64,000 nucleotides of DNA from Altererythrobacter rubellus. Its GTDB lineage: Bacteria; Pseudomonadota; Alphaproteobacteria; Sphingomonadales; Sphingomonadaceae. This document shows positions 46,351-56,197 of this stretch, one piece after another; positions within the stretch are counted from its first letter, which is position 1; each line of letters opens with the position of its first letter. Both the position numbers and the translations under genes were made by a program. Location: positions 1,550,001-1,614,000 of the forward strand of contig NZ_CP127221.1 in NCBI RefSeq assembly GCF_030284385.1, written 5' to 3'. The notes beneath the pieces were generated by a model. That model was not told the origin of the DNA and made no database searches. It worked only from the letters and a program-made list of their open reading frames with translations.

Positions 46351-47559
46351 CTAATAAATCAGCAAATCCCGCACATCGGCGATCCACGCCGCTTCGTCAT
46401 TGCTCGCTAGCGCATCCAGATCGGCAAGCCTGGCGGCAGGATCATCGACCCATTCGCGCAGCGCCGGCCCACCATTGATCACATCAATCGCGAGCACATT
46501 GTCCGTGTACTCGTATTTGAAGTCGGACCCGCGCCACAATTGATAGCCCGGATACACGTTACGGATCGCCTTGAACGCGAGCGCCTGCAACCTCCATGGT
46601 TTGAAGGCATGATGATCATAAAACGGCCCTTCTGCGTGGATCATCAATGCGTTACACAGCTTACCTGCATGTTTGTGAAAAGTAGGTTCGAACCAACATT
46701 CACGGATCGCGCAGCCTTCGATCCAATCAGGCGCTAGCCTCCACATTTCGGCCAAGACAGCCTTTGTGTCGATGTCAGGCGCACCGAACAATACCTCCAG
46801 CGGGCGAGTAGTGCCCCTGCCCTCGCTCACCGTCGCGCCTTCGATCATCACCGTTCCGGCATAGGCGCGCGCCATGTTTACATTGGCGGCATTCGGTGAG
46901 GGATTGATCCATATGCGTGTCAAAGGCCAGCCATGGCCTGGACCGTCAGGCTCCCAACCCTGCATCTCGATCACGCGATAATCTACGTTCAGGTCAAAAT
47001 GGCGGATGAACCAATGCCCCATTTCTCCCAGCGTCAGCCCGTGCCGCATCGGCATTGGAGCGGCCCCGACAAAGCTTTCATTGCCCGGAATCAGCAAACT
47101 TCCTTCCACGGGCCGGCCTGCCGGATTTGGCCTGTCTAGTACCCATACGGTCTTTCCAAATTTCGCGGCTTCTTCAAGTAGGTAGAGCAGAGTGGTGACA
47201 AATGTGTAGATGCGGCAACCGAGATCCTGCAGATCGAACAGAAACACATCCGCACTCGACATCATCTGACACGTTGGCCGACGCACTTCGCCGTAAAGCG
47301 AGAATACGGGAATGCCGTATTGCGGATCGTTTTCATCCGCGGTTTCGACCATATTGTCTTGCTTGTCGCCTTTCAGCCCATGTTGCGGGCCAAATGCGCT
47401 GGCGACGTTGACCCCGGCGGCGATCAGCGCGTCCAGACTATGCGTCAGGTCTCTGGTCACTGATGCGGGATGAGCGACCAAAGCCACGCGCTTGCCATCG
47501 AGCTCACGGAGAAGCACTGGATCGCCAAGCAGCCGGTCGATACCGAATTGCACGCTCAT
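46351..47559 (-). CDS. NamZ-type exo-beta-N-acetylmuramidase (DUF1343)
   Basis: A 402-residue protein of the DUF1343 family, members of which were shown to be exo-lytic N-acetylmuramidases (NamZ, GH171). Typical stretches are RVALVAHPASV, FGPQHGLKGDKQDNM, DLQDLGCRIYTF, VLDRPNPAGR and EGRGTTRPLEVLFGAPDID. No signal peptide is seen, so it may act in the cytoplasm on recycled muropeptides. The ATG at 47559 overlaps the upstream DOMON gene's stop by 4 nt. This points to cell-wall recycling. Confidence 0.88.
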   Translation of the reverse strand: MSVQFGIDRLLGDPVLLRELDGKRVALVAHPASVTRDLTHSLDALIAAGVNVASAFGPQHGLKGDKQDNMVETADENDPQYGIPVFSLYGEVRRPTCQMMSSADVFLFDLQDLGCRIYTFVTTLLYLLEEAAKFGKTVWVLDRPNPAGRPVEGSLLIPGNESFVGAAPMPMRHGLTLGEMGHWFIRHFDLNVDYRVIEMQGWEPDGPGHGWPLTRIWINPSPNAANVNMARAYAGTVMIEGATVSEGRGTTRPLEVLFGAPDIDTKAVLAEMWRLAPDWIEGCAIRECWFEPTFHKHAGKLCNALMIHAEGPFYDHHAFKPWRLQALAFKAIRNVYPGYQLWRGSDFKYEYTDNVLAIDVINGGPALREWVDDPAARLADLDALASNDEAAWIADVRDLLIY

Positions 47560-48077
47560 TCTCCTCGCTCCACCCGCAATTGGCGGCAAACCTCGCTGTG
47601 GAATTCCGGCTTTCCATCGGGGAATGCCAATGCCCAGAACTGGATATTGCCCTCAAGGTCCTCGACAATTGCATTGAGCGCCACTTGCGCAGGGTCCCCT
47701 AGCTCGGACGCAATGCCCGCGCGCAGCAGCAGACCATCGGCGGAATGGGTACAAGCGACCGCAATTGCCTCAACTGGCCCATCACGTGAATTGAGGCGGA
47801 AATCGTCAAAATCATAACACGCCCATTTCGATGAAGGTGAAAGATTGAATTCGCGGTACCACTGGCCACCGTTTGGCTGCCAGAAGATCTCGAAACAGGT
47901 GGTCTTCCATAGGAAATCCTCGCGCAAGGGTGTCGCTTGCGTCGGAATCTTTATTGCGCCGATGTCTCCTTGAAGGCGAAACTCGGCCGTACAACCCCCT
48001 GCCGTTGGTGAGAGGCTGGCCGTTACCGATGTAATCGGCCCAGGCTTGCAATCGGGATGAAGAACTAGCTTATGCAT
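47556..48077 (-). CDS. DOMON-like carbohydrate-binding domain protein
   Basis: A 173-residue single-domain protein resembling the DOMON-like type 9 carbohydrate-binding fold: [37 protein letters not shown] is the core. No signal peptide is evident. Its coupling to NamZ suggests a role with muropeptide sugars, but binding has not been shown. The ATG at 48077 is chosen; an extension to 48110 would run into the divergent tyrS leader. Confidence 0.75.
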   Translation of the reverse strand: MHKLVLHPDCKPGPITSVTASLSPTAGGCTAEFRLQGDIGAIKIPTQATPLREDFLWKTTCFEIFWQPNGGQWYREFNLSPSSKWACYDFDDFRLNSRDGPVEAIAVACTHSADGLLLRAGIASELGDPAQVALNAIVEDLEGNIQFWALAFPDGKPEFHSEVCRQLRVERGE

Positions 48078-48158
48078 GGCTTTCAGCCCTATGTCTGTGC
48101 GAACAGGCAAGCAAGAGGCTTACCTTCCGCAAAATGCATTGCTAGAGGCCTCTCCACA

Positions 48159-49388
48159 ATGAGCACATACAAATCCGATCTTCTGCGCGTCCTCGATGAA
48201 CGCGGTTATATCCACCAAACAACTGATGCAGAGGGTTTGGATAAGCTTGCCTGTGACAGAGTGATCCCGGGCTACATCGGCTTTGACGCGACTGCACCCT
48301 CGTTGCATATTGGCAGCCTGGTGCAGATCATGATGCTGCGCCGCTTGCAGCAGGCGGGGCACAAGCCGATTGTCGTGATGGGCGGCGGGACGACCAAGAT
48401 CGGTGACCCGTCTGGCAAGGATGAGAGCCGCAGGCTGCTGACCGCTGAACTGATCGATGAGAATATCGCGGGCATCCGCACGGTATTTGAGCGGCTTTTA
48501 ACCTTCGGCGATGGTACGACCGATGCGATCATGGTCAATAACGATGAATGGCTGAGCACGCTTGGTTATATCGAATTGCTGCGCGATGTTGGCCCGCATT
48601 TCACAATCAACCGCATGCTGACCTTTGATTCAGTCAAGCTGCGGCTTGAGCGAGAGCAGCCGCTCACCTTCTTGGAATTCAACTACATGATCCTGCAGGC
48701 CTATGACTTTCTCGAGCTGGCACGCCGCTATGGCTGCCGCTTGCAGATGGGCGGCAGCGACCAGTGGGGCAACATCGTCAACGGTATGGAGCTTTCACGA
48801 CGCAAGGATGGGCGCGAGCTCTACGGTTTGACTACCCCGCTGCTGACCACTGCCGATGGCGCGAAAATGGGCAAGACCGCAGCGGGTGCTGTTTGGCTGA
48901 ACGAAGCCCAGCTGCCCGGATACGATTTCTGGCAATACTGGCGCAATTGCGATGACCGCGACGTCGGGCGTTTCCTTCGCCTGTTCACCGATTTGCCGCT
49001 GGATGAGATTGCCCGGCTCGAAGCGCTAGAGGGTGCAGAGATCAACGATGCCAAAGTCGTGCTGGCCAATGAGGTGACCAAATTGGTCCGCGGCGAAGAT
49101 GCAGCAAGAGCGGCGGAGGCCACCGCGACGCAGACTTTTGCTGGCGACGGAACCGGCGATGACCTGCCCAGCGTGGCAGTCGGCGACGAAGGTATGCGCA
49201 TAGGCGCATTATTGACTGAGATCGGGTTCACAGCTTCGAATGGCGAAGCGAAACGCAAGATTGCCGAAGGCGCGGTGCGACTTGATGGATTGCCCATTAT
49301 CGACCCTTCAACCTTGGTCGAGGTCGGTGAAGGTGATCAACGCAAGCTGAGCCTTGGAAAAAAGAAGCACGGCATCGTGACACGTTAA
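48159..49388 (+). CDS. tyrS: Tyrosyl-tRNA synthetase
   Basis: A 409-residue class I synthetase. The HIGH-like motif is in [17 protein letters not shown], the tyrosine site in [14 protein letters not shown], and the KMSKS-like loop reads AKMGKTAAG. The S4 RNA-binding domain ends the protein ([18 protein letters not shown]). The start at 48159 gives the normal MSTYKSDLL; an in-frame extension back to 48072 overlaps the divergent DOMON gene. Confidence 0.95.
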   Translation: MSTYKSDLLRVLDERGYIHQTTDAEGLDKLACDRVIPGYIGFDATAPSLHIGSLVQIMMLRRLQQAGHKPIVVMGGGTTKIGDPSGKDESRRLLTAELIDENIAGIRTVFERLLTFGDGTTDAIMVNNDEWLSTLGYIELLRDVGPHFTINRMLTFDSVKLRLEREQPLTFLEFNYMILQAYDFLELARRYGCRLQMGGSDQWGNIVNGMELSRRKDGRELYGLTTPLLTTADGAKMGKTAAGAVWLNEAQLPGYDFWQYWRNCDDRDVGRFLRLFTDLPLDEIARLEALEGAEINDAKVVLANEVTKLVRGEDAARAAEATATQTFAGDGTGDDLPSVAVGDEGMRIGALLTEIGFTASNGEAKRKIAEGAVRLDGLPIIDPSTLVEVGEGDQRKLSLGKKKHGIVTR

Positions 49389-49537
49389 CCGCACTTAATA
49401 TCTGTATCATAAAGTCGTTTGCTCAGACCGGCACGAAGAGCCTGGCTCAATTGTCGTTTTGATCCAACCGGTCCTTACCAAATATCAGCCTTTAGCGCGC
49501 ATACCGCATCCTCAGAACGATAACTGGAGGTTGTGTT

Positions 49538-49876
49538 GTGAGTGCCGGAGCAAATCTGAGCGTTACTGATCTACGTCGCGCTGCGCGTCACCCGGTTGAT
49601 TTCCCGGTGATTGCAGAACACCGCCGTCTCGGTGATATCGAACTGCACGTGGCCAATCTGTCAGCCCACGGTTTCATGGTCGATGACGCTGAGAGCCTTC
49701 AACGTGGAGACCGGGTTATCATCCGTCTGCCAGTTGTCGGACGCATCGAAGCCTATGTGATCTGGACCCGCGACGAGCGAGCCGGCTTCCAATTCGAACG
49801 CATTTTGCGCCTGGACGATTTCCTCGCCATCATCGACGAGCTTCAGCCAAACCCGCGTTTGCGCAAACTGCGCTGA
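49538..49876 (+). CDS. PilZ-domain protein
   Basis: A 112-residue single PilZ domain. The N-terminal arginine motif is RRAARHPVDFPV, and the second motif reads NLSAHGFMVDD, similar to the (D/N)xSxxG signature. Cyclic-di-GMP binding is likely but not certain. The start is GTG at 49538, chosen because GGAGG lies upstream with good spacing. No c-di-GMP enzyme is adjacent. Confidence 0.82.
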   Translation: MSAGANLSVTDLRRAARHPVDFPVIAEHRRLGDIELHVANLSAHGFMVDDAESLQRGDRVIIRLPVVGRIEAYVIWTRDERAGFQFERILRLDDFLAIIDELQPNPRLRKLR

Positions 49877-49947
49877 ATAATCGCAACTCCGATAAGATAA
49901 ATTTTTGATATCTTGGCACAGGGCATTGGCCCTGCCATGGCGGTTGG

Positions 49948-51252
49948 GTGAATAACGCAGCCTCCCCCTCTCCGGATGACTTGAGCGAGCCTTCGCACCC
50001 GTTCCGTGTCGCTAACTTCCGTTACTATTGGGTCAGTCGTCTCAGTATGACACTGGCGCAATATGCCATGCTGCTGATCATCGGTTGGCAGACCTACAAT
50101 ATCGCGCGTGATGACGGGATGGGCATCGCCGAAGCATCTGGCCAACTGGCACTGATCGGCCTGCTTCAGTTTCTGCCCCTGTTTATCCTGACCCCGTTTA
50201 GCGGGCTCGCAGCAGACCGGTTTGACAGGCGTAAACTGGGCCGGCTCACCGTGCTGCTTCAGCTAGCATCTGCGTTGGTTCTGGCATGGTTCAGTTGGAC
50301 CGAAGAGATTACGATCCCGATCCTGTTCAGTGTGGCTGTGGTGTTGGGAATTGCGCGCGGCTTTGCTGGCCCTGCGCTCTCCGCACTGTCTCCAAACCTG
50401 GTGCCCAGAGCTATACTTCCCACCGCAATCGCGCTTTCCTCTATCTCTTGGCAAGTCGGCATGATCGTCGGGCCAGCGTTGGGCGGCGTGCTCTACCGGA
50501 TCGCGCCCGCACTACCCTATGCCGGTGCCGCAATTCTTTTTGCTATTTCAGCTATTGCACTGACTTTGATCGGTAAGGTTCCGCAGCCAGCCACGCGCAA
50601 GGATCAGCGGCCAATTGGTGCGATCGTTGACGGCTTGGCCTATGTCGTGCGCAACAAGATGGTTCTTGGTGCAATAACACTCGATCTTTTCGCGGTGTTT
50701 CTGGCTGGAGCGACTGCGCTTTTCCCGGTCTATGCGCGTGATATCCTGCAAGTAGGTGAGATAGGATTGTCCATGCTTGCTGCCGCACCTGCTACTGGTG
50801 CAGCGCTCACCGCTCTATTTTTCAGCTTCCGTCCCTTGGAAAGCAATGTTGGCCCGAAGATGCTCTTGGCCGTGGCGATCTTTGGCGTTGCGACAATTGT
50901 CTTCGGTCTATCAACCAGCATGCCGCTGAGCCTTGCGATGCTCTTCATTGTCGGCGCGGCGGACATGTTCAGCGTCTACATACGCCAGTCGCTCATCCAG
51001 CTGCACACACCCGATGACAAGCGCGGGCGCGTATCATCGGTCAGCCTGCTGACCATCAGTGCTTCCAATGAAGGGGGGGATGCTTTTTCAGGTGCCCTCG
51101 CCTTCGTTATTGGCCCGGTTGCGGCAGTGGTGGTTGGCGGTGTCGGTGCGCTTGTAACCGTTGGGCTTTGGAGCCGAATATTCCCTGTATTGCGCACGAC
51201 AAAGACCTTCGATCCGCCAGAAGACGTGCTACAAGCAGGTCGACGAAATTAA
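49948..51252 (+). CDS. MFS transporter (MFS_3 / EntS-like exporter)
   Basis: A 434-residue protein with about twelve membrane helices. It begins with a short soluble tail followed by [20 protein letters not shown], typical of the MFS_3 group that contains the enterobactin exporter EntS. The loop [14 protein letters not shown] is the family's motif A. The start is GTG. The substrate is not known; efflux of a small molecule is expected from the family. cysK starts 17 bp downstream. Confidence 0.87.
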   Translation: MNNAASPSPDDLSEPSHPFRVANFRYYWVSRLSMTLAQYAMLLIIGWQTYNIARDDGMGIAEASGQLALIGLLQFLPLFILTPFSGLAADRFDRRKLGRLTVLLQLASALVLAWFSWTEEITIPILFSVAVVLGIARGFAGPALSALSPNLVPRAILPTAIALSSISWQVGMIVGPALGGVLYRIAPALPYAGAAILFAISAIALTLIGKVPQPATRKDQRPIGAIVDGLAYVVRNKMVLGAITLDLFAVFLAGATALFPVYARDILQVGEIGLSMLAAAPATGAALTALFFSFRPLESNVGPKMLLAVAIFGVATIVFGLSTSMPLSLAMLFIVGAADMFSVYIRQSLIQLHTPDDKRGRVSSVSLLTISASNEGGDAFSGALAFVIGPVAAVVVGGVGALVTVGLWSRIFPVLRTTKTFDPPEDVLQAGRRN

Positions 51253-51268
51253 TCTCAGGAGGCCTGAC

Positions 51269-52189
51269 ATGAAAGCCGCAAACATCCTCGAAACGATTGG
51301 CAACACCGCACATATCCGGCTGTCGCGTATGTTCCCTGACCATGAAGTGTGGATCAAGAGCGAGCGATCCAATCCGGGCGGATCAATCAAGGACCGGATT
51401 GCACTGGCGATGGTGGAAGATGCCGAACAATCGGGCGCTTTGAAGCCGGGTAGCACCATCATTGAACCGACAAGCGGCAACACGGGCATCGGCCTGGCTA
51501 TGGTGGCGGCTGTAAAAGGCTATAGGCTGGTTTTGGTCATGCCGGAGAGCATGTCGCTTGAACGTCGGCGTTTGATGCTGGCTTACGGTGCATCCTTCGA
51601 TCTGACCCCGAAAGAAAAAGGGATGAAAGGCGCGATCGAACGCGCGCACGAATTGGTCGAGAGCACCGAGAACTCGTGGATGCCCAGCCAGTTTGACAAT
51701 CCCGCGAATGTCGCTGTTCATGTGAAGACCACCGCGAAAGAAATTCTGGCGGATTTTGCCGAAACACCGATTGATGTGATGATCACGGGTGTGGGCACCG
51801 GCGGGCACCTGACAGGGTCTGCAGAGGAGTTGAAGCGTCATTGGCCGGACATGAAGGCCTATGCCGTGGAACCGACGCTTTCGCCGGTGATCAGCGGCGG
51901 ACAGCCAGGCCCTCACCCGATCCAGGGTATCGGCGCCGGCTTCATTCCCGGCAATTTGCACACACAAGCTATCGACGGCGCGATCCAGGTTGATCCCGAA
52001 GACGCAAAGGAAATGGCGCGCCGCGCAGCAAGCGAGGAAGGCATGCTGATCGGTATCTCGTCCGGCGCAACTCTGGCAGCGATTGCGCAGAAACTCAGCG
52101 ATTTACCTGCTGGATCGCGCGTACTCGGCTTCAACTACGACACAGGCGAGCGGTATCTCTCAGTGCCGGATTTCCTGCCAGTCGAATAA
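51269..52189 (+). CDS. cysK: Cysteine synthase (O-acetylserine sulfhydrylase)
   Basis: A 306-residue PLP enzyme making cysteine from O-acetylserine and sulfide. The PLP lysine is in [13 protein letters not shown], the phosphate loop is [15 protein letters not shown], and [13 protein letters not shown] follows. A perfect AGGAGG at 51257-51262 sets the ATG at 51269. It follows the MFS gene by 17 bp and ends at a strong terminator. Confidence 0.95.
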   Translation: MKAANILETIGNTAHIRLSRMFPDHEVWIKSERSNPGGSIKDRIALAMVEDAEQSGALKPGSTIIEPTSGNTGIGLAMVAAVKGYRLVLVMPESMSLERRRLMLAYGASFDLTPKEKGMKGAIERAHELVESTENSWMPSQFDNPANVAVHVKTTAKEILADFAETPIDVMITGVGTGGHLTGSAEELKRHWPDMKAYAVEPTLSPVISGGQPGPHPIQGIGAGFIPGNLHTQAIDGAIQVDPEDAKEMARRAASEEGMLIGISSGATLAAIAQKLSDLPAGSRVLGFNYDTGERYLSVPDFLPVE

Positions 52190-52212
52190 GCGAAAGAACA
52201 GGCCACAATACA

Positions 52213-52247
52213 AAAGGCCCGAAGGATTGTTCCTTCGGGCCTTTTTT
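52213..52247. terminator. Strong bidirectional terminator after cysK
   Basis: AAGGCCCGAAGGA pairs with TCCTTCGGGCCTT around TTGT, with AAAA before and TTTTTT after. It separates cysK (plus) from the acyl-CoA dehydrogenase gene (minus). Confidence 0.92.
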
Positions 52248-52267
52248 GTTTCCGAATTCAGATCGGT

Positions 52268-54073
52268 TTAGGCTGCCGTGGCAAAGGCCTCTTCACCCAG
52301 CGCCATCATGCTCTCGCTACCTGCTTCGATCTTGCGGCGAAACGCACCGGCATCCGGCAAATACCGTTCAGCGTAATAACGCGCGCTGGTAAGCTTTGCT
52401 TCGTAATAGGCCTTGTCCTCGGTATCCGCGGCCAAAGCCTGCTTCGCAGCCTTTGCCATGCGCAGCCACATCCAGCCAAGCGTAACAATGCCCATAATGT
52501 GCATGTAGTGATGCGCGCCCGCGCCGAGGTGGTTCGGGTTCTGCATCGCATTGTTCATGAACCACATGGTGGCCGCTTGCTGCTGCCCGAGAGCTTTCTC
52601 CAGCATTTCGGCGATGTCTTTCAGCGCTTCGTCTTCCTTGGCTGAAGCGATGTCTTCACCAACGATCTTGAAGAAGGCCTGGATTGCGGCGCCACCTTTG
52701 CTCGCGAGCTTGCGCCCGCAAAGGTCCATCGCCTGCACGCCGTTGGTGCCTTCGTAGATTTGCGCAATGCGCGCATCGCGAACGAACTGGCTCATGCCCC
52801 ATTCTTCTACATAACCATGGCCGCCGAAGACCTGCTGCATGTTGGTGGCAATGTCATAGCCCTTGTCAGTGCCATATCCCTTGATCACCGGGGTCAAGAG
52901 ACCAATCAAAGCGTCCGCCTGGTCGCGTTCTTCCTCAGTCTGCGCCTTGTGAGTCAGGTCGACCTGCAATGCGCCCCAAAGGCACAATGCCCGCATGCCT
53001 TCTGTGAAGACCTTCGCGTCCATCAGCATCCGGCGAACGTCAGGGTGAACGAAAATCGGATCTGCTTTTTCTTCTGGCTCCGCTGGACCGGTAAGCGCGC
53101 GGCCCTGTCGGCGATCGAGCGCATAGGCAACTGCATTCTGATATGCCGCCTCAGCCTGTGCGAGGCCTTGAATGCCAACGCCAAGACGCGCGGCATTCAT
53201 CATCACGAACATGGCCGCCAGCCCCTTGTTCTCCTCGCCAACCATCCAGCCTTTCGCACCGTCATAATTGAGCACGCAGGTAGCGTTTCCGTGGATGCCC
53301 ATCTTGTGCTCGATTGAACCACACGAAACCGCATTGCGGTCGCCTAGCGAGCCGTCATCATTGACCAGCACCTTTGGCACCACGAACAGGGATATGCCTT
53401 TGGAGCTATCCGGTGCGCCTGGTGTCTTGGCGAGTACCAGGTGAATGATGTTTTCAGTCAGGTCGTGCTCGCCTGCCGAGATGAAGATCTTCGTTCCGGT
53501 AATCGAATAGCTGCCGTCTGCCTGTGGCTCTGCCTTGGTGCGGATCATCCCCAAATCCGTGCCGCAATGCGGCTCAGTCAGATTCATAGTGCCAAGCCAT
53601 TCGCCCGAGATCATTTTCGAGACGTATTTCTCTTTCTGCTCTTCAGTCCCCGAAGCGATCAGCGCCGCCACGGCTCCAGTGGTCAAACCCGGATACATAC
53701 CGAATGCCTGATTGGCTGATGCAACGAATTCCTCAATCACGAACCCCAAAACGTGCGGCATGCCCTGTCCGCCGAATTCTTCAGGCGCAGAGATCGTACC
53801 CCAACCTGCTTCACGATATTGCTTGAAGGCTTCCTTGAAGCCATCTGGTGTTGTCACGCTGCCGTCATCGTGGCGCGTGCAGCCTTGCTGGTCGCCAATC
53901 TGGTTGATCGGGGCCAAAACCTCGGAGCAGAACTTGCCGGCTTCGTCCACAACCGCTTCGACCATGTCGGGCGTTGCCATTTCAAAGCCTGGCAGATTAC
54001 CGAAGGATCCTAGCTCCAACATTTCGTTGATTACGAAACGGGTGTCACGGGTGGGGGCGTTGTAGGTGGGCAT
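52268..54073 (-). CDS. Acyl-CoA dehydrogenase, long FadE/DmdC-like
   Basis: A 601-residue flavoprotein that oxidises acyl-CoA thioesters. Conserved segments are EEFGGQGMPHVLGF, MNLTEPHCGTDLGMIRT, TGTKIFISAGEHD and QIYEGTNGVQAMDLCGRK, the last of which carries the region of the catalytic base. The C-terminal extension is characteristic of the long form, which also includes 3-methylmercaptopropionyl-CoA dehydrogenases (DmdC). The start follows AAGGA. The MerR regulator gene lies 45 bp upstream on the same strand, which suggests local control. Confidence 0.9.
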   Translation of the reverse strand: MPTYNAPTRDTRFVINEMLELGSFGNLPGFEMATPDMVEAVVDEAGKFCSEVLAPINQIGDQQGCTRHDDGSVTTPDGFKEAFKQYREAGWGTISAPEEFGGQGMPHVLGFVIEEFVASANQAFGMYPGLTTGAVAALIASGTEEQKEKYVSKMISGEWLGTMNLTEPHCGTDLGMIRTKAEPQADGSYSITGTKIFISAGEHDLTENIIHLVLAKTPGAPDSSKGISLFVVPKVLVNDDGSLGDRNAVSCGSIEHKMGIHGNATCVLNYDGAKGWMVGEENKGLAAMFVMMNAARLGVGIQGLAQAEAAYQNAVAYALDRRQGRALTGPAEPEEKADPIFVHPDVRRMLMDAKVFTEGMRALCLWGALQVDLTHKAQTEEERDQADALIGLLTPVIKGYGTDKGYDIATNMQQVFGGHGYVEEWGMSQFVRDARIAQIYEGTNGVQAMDLCGRKLASKGGAAIQAFFKIVGEDIASAKEDEALKDIAEMLEKALGQQQAATMWFMNNAMQNPNHLGAGAHHYMHIMGIVTLGWMWLRMAKAAKQALAADTEDKAYYEAKLTSARYYAERYLPDAGAFRRKIEAGSESMMALGEEAFATAA

Positions 54074-54117
54074 CTGTGTGTCCTTGCTGCAATAGGGTTG
54101 CGACTATAGGAAAAAGC

Positions 54118-54576
54118 TCACTTGTTGAGGTTGAGCGTTTCGATCTGTTTGATGAATTCGCTGAGCTCTTTGATCGAGGAATCAATGTCTGCGCGCTGGC
54201 GCTTCAGCTTTGCAACATGCGCCTTGCATTTTTCGATTGTAACGCGGCGCTGTTCAACACGGCCATCATCGAGATCGTAAAGGTCGATCATTTCACGGAT
54301 TTCGACGAGGCTAAAGCCGACATTCTTTGCCCGCATGATCCACGCCAGACGAGCCCGATCGCGCTTCGAATATACGCGCGTCAATCCGACCCTTGCGGGC
54401 GAGATCAATCCTTCGTCCTCATAAAAGCGCAGCGCGCGGGCGGTGCACTCAAATTCCGTTGTCAGATCGGAGATTGAGTATTGCTGGCGTGCGAGTTTAT
54501 CGGGTCGGTCGATATGGGCCCCGGCATGCTTGCCGTCTTGAGCTATTTGATTCGATTTTGCTGGTGCTGTTGCCAT
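54118..54576 (-). CDS. MerR family regulator upstream of acyl-CoA dehydrogenase
   Basis: A 152-residue MerR-type activator. The winged helix at about 30-65 (YSISDLTTEFECTARALRFYEDEGLI) is followed by the second wing SPARVGLTRVYSKRDRARL and a coiled coil (about 105-145). There is no metal-binding cysteine pattern near the C terminus. It resembles regulators of fatty or branched-chain acid degradation genes such as LiuR. It probably controls the acyl-CoA dehydrogenase gene directly downstream. Confidence 0.85.
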   Translation of the reverse strand: MATAPAKSNQIAQDGKHAGAHIDRPDKLARQQYSISDLTTEFECTARALRFYEDEGLISPARVGLTRVYSKRDRARLAWIMRAKNVGFSLVEIREMIDLYDLDDGRVEQRRVTIEKCKAHVAKLKRQRADIDSSIKELSEFIKQIETLNLNK

Positions 54577-54608
54577 ACCACTGGCTATAGCTTACCTTTA
54601 CGTTAGCG

Positions 54609-54992
54609 TCAAGTCTTGACCCTTACGAGAGTGCCGTCACTGACAATCCGATAAAAGCACGAATGCTCTCCGGTATGACACGCAGGACCGGCTGGATCGA
54701 CGTAAAGAAGCAGCGCATCCTGGTCGCAATCAGTACGCATTTCAGTGACGCTCAAGTTATTGCCCGAGGTCCCGCCCTTCATCCAAAGCTCTTGCCGCGA
54801 GCGTGACCAGAAATGCGCTATTCCACTACTCTGCGTTTGAGCAATGGCATCTGCATTCATATGTGCCACCATCAGAACATCCTTGGTCGAATTCTCGATC
54901 ACAACCGCGGTAACAAGCCCGGCCATGTCGAACTTAGGCCGGAACTCTAATGACAGTTCGGGTGATTCAGATCCGCCATTGTGATCAGTCAA
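54609..54992 (-). CDS. hisI: Phosphoribosyl-AMP cyclohydrolase
   Basis: A 127-residue enzyme of histidine synthesis that opens the purine ring of PR-AMP. Signature segments are [46 protein letters not shown] and [14 protein letters not shown], which hold the zinc cysteines. The start is a TTG at 54992, with AAGGAAG upstream; no ATG gives a full-length product. It is a stand-alone hisI without hisE. Confidence 0.93.
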   Translation of the reverse strand: MTDHNGGSESPELSLEFRPKFDMAGLVTAVVIENSTKDVLMVAHMNADAIAQTQSSGIAHFWSRSRQELWMKGGTSGNNLSVTEMRTDCDQDALLLYVDPAGPACHTGEHSCFYRIVSDGTLVRVKT

Positions 54993-55336
54993 AATATCTT
55001 CCTTCGATGAACGGGTGGTGGCTTACGATGGGTTGTTGCAGGATAACCACATTGCCGCTCCAAAATCTATTGGCAAGCGACTTCACACTTTGAGTTTTGA
55101 CGCTGCAGTGAGACGTAGCGTCATCGGGCTCAGGCTCGACCACCGGACAAAGGTGCAAAATGCGCCGGGTTCAGGGGGCAGTCGGAATGCAGCACTCCTT
55201 TTGGAAGAGCTCTTTCGGCAAGAACGATGAGGGATAGGACCCGAACAACCAAAAAGGGGGTGGTTGTTCAAGCTTCTATGAAGAGGGTTTGTTTAATTTC
55301 GTCACGTGGCGCCCGGGGCCTTTTCGGCCTCGGGCG
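54993..55336. other. 344-bp gap between hisI and comF with two hairpins
   Basis: No recognisable gene. Two hairpins are visible: GAACAACCA/TGGTTGTTC (55243-55269) with a 9-nt loop, and an 11-bp stem CGCCCGGGGCC/GGCCTCGGGCG (55310-55336) directly next to the comF stop. The second could end comF or a plus-strand RNA, but it lacks a clean T-run. A 71-codon plus-strand frame (55015-55230) has no family resemblance. Confidence 0.5.
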
Positions 55337-56155
55337 TTATGTTTTCAGACCTTGGGGTATCGCGGCATGATCGCCATGCAGAGCACCCGACATCACCCTC
55401 CCAAAACACGCGATGGAGACGGACCGCGCTCCGCTTTTCAGAAGTACGCGCGTGCACACATCACTGGTTGCTCCGCTGGTCAGCACATCATCGACCAATA
55501 TGATATCCTGACCAGATAGCATTGTTGCCCGACGCGGGTTCAATCGAATCGCACCTGAAAGGGTTTTCTCGCTTTGTTTAGGAAGCATTCCGCCAAGCAT
55601 TGGCGTATTCCTGATTCGGTATAGCCCGTCGACAAGTGCTTTCCCTTTTCCCAACTTCTCCAGTTCTAGCGCGAGAAGCGCGGATTGATTGTATCCCCGC
55701 CGCCATAGCCTCCACCTGTGCAGTGGCACCGGCACCAGCAAGGGAGGTGGCACCACACCATCCGTTTGTGGAATCTTGGACCCGATCATTTCTGCGAGCT
55801 GCCGCGCCAATCCGATCTTTCTGCCATGTTTGAAAGAGAGGATCAGCTTGCGCGACGCGTCATTGTAAATCGTTCCTGCGTAAATCCCGGAGTGCTTCGG
55901 CATACGCTCGAGGCAAACGGCACATTGTGCGCCATCGGGATTGGTCATGTCGCTTGGAAAAGGCCTGGAGCAAGTCGCGCAAGCAGGATCACCGGGAATA
56001 ACAAGCCCACTCCAACATGGTGCGCAAAGCCCGTCTTGATTGGCTGTCGCATTTCCGCAGATCGGGCAGCGCGGCGGGTAAACTAGATCAATCATCGGCG
56101 CGAAGGCTTGCGCGGCCTGCGCAAGAACTCTTCCGCCCGATCTGCTGCTGGTCAT
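55337..56155 (-). CDS. ComF family phosphoribosyltransferase-like protein
   Basis: A 272-residue protein. The N-terminal zinc-finger pattern is CPICG...CAPCW and CATCSRPF...CAVC, and the C-terminal phosphoribosyltransferase loop is DIILVDDVLTSGAT. ComF was first linked to DNA uptake in competence; in many bacteria the role is less clear. The ATG at 56155 is chosen because the longer frame to 56209 would overlap the divergent methyltransferase start. Confidence 0.9.
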   Translation of the reverse strand: MTSSRSGGRVLAQAAQAFAPMIDLVYPPRCPICGNATANQDGLCAPCWSGLVIPGDPACATCSRPFPSDMTNPDGAQCAVCLERMPKHSGIYAGTIYNDASRKLILSFKHGRKIGLARQLAEMIGSKIPQTDGVVPPPLLVPVPLHRWRLWRRGYNQSALLALELEKLGKGKALVDGLYRIRNTPMLGGMLPKQSEKTLSGAIRLNPRRATMLSGQDIILVDDVLTSGATSDVCTRVLLKSGARSVSIACFGRVMSGALHGDHAAIPQGLKT

Positions 56156-56197
56156 GCGGCCCTCTTGCGTTGGCAATGTAAGCACGGCAGTGATCGC

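Noticed and set aside
55015..55230. A 71-codon plus-strand frame between hisI and comF
   Set aside because: It has no recognisable domain and no clear ribosome site. Codon use is not convincing, so it is kept only as a remark in the gap entry.
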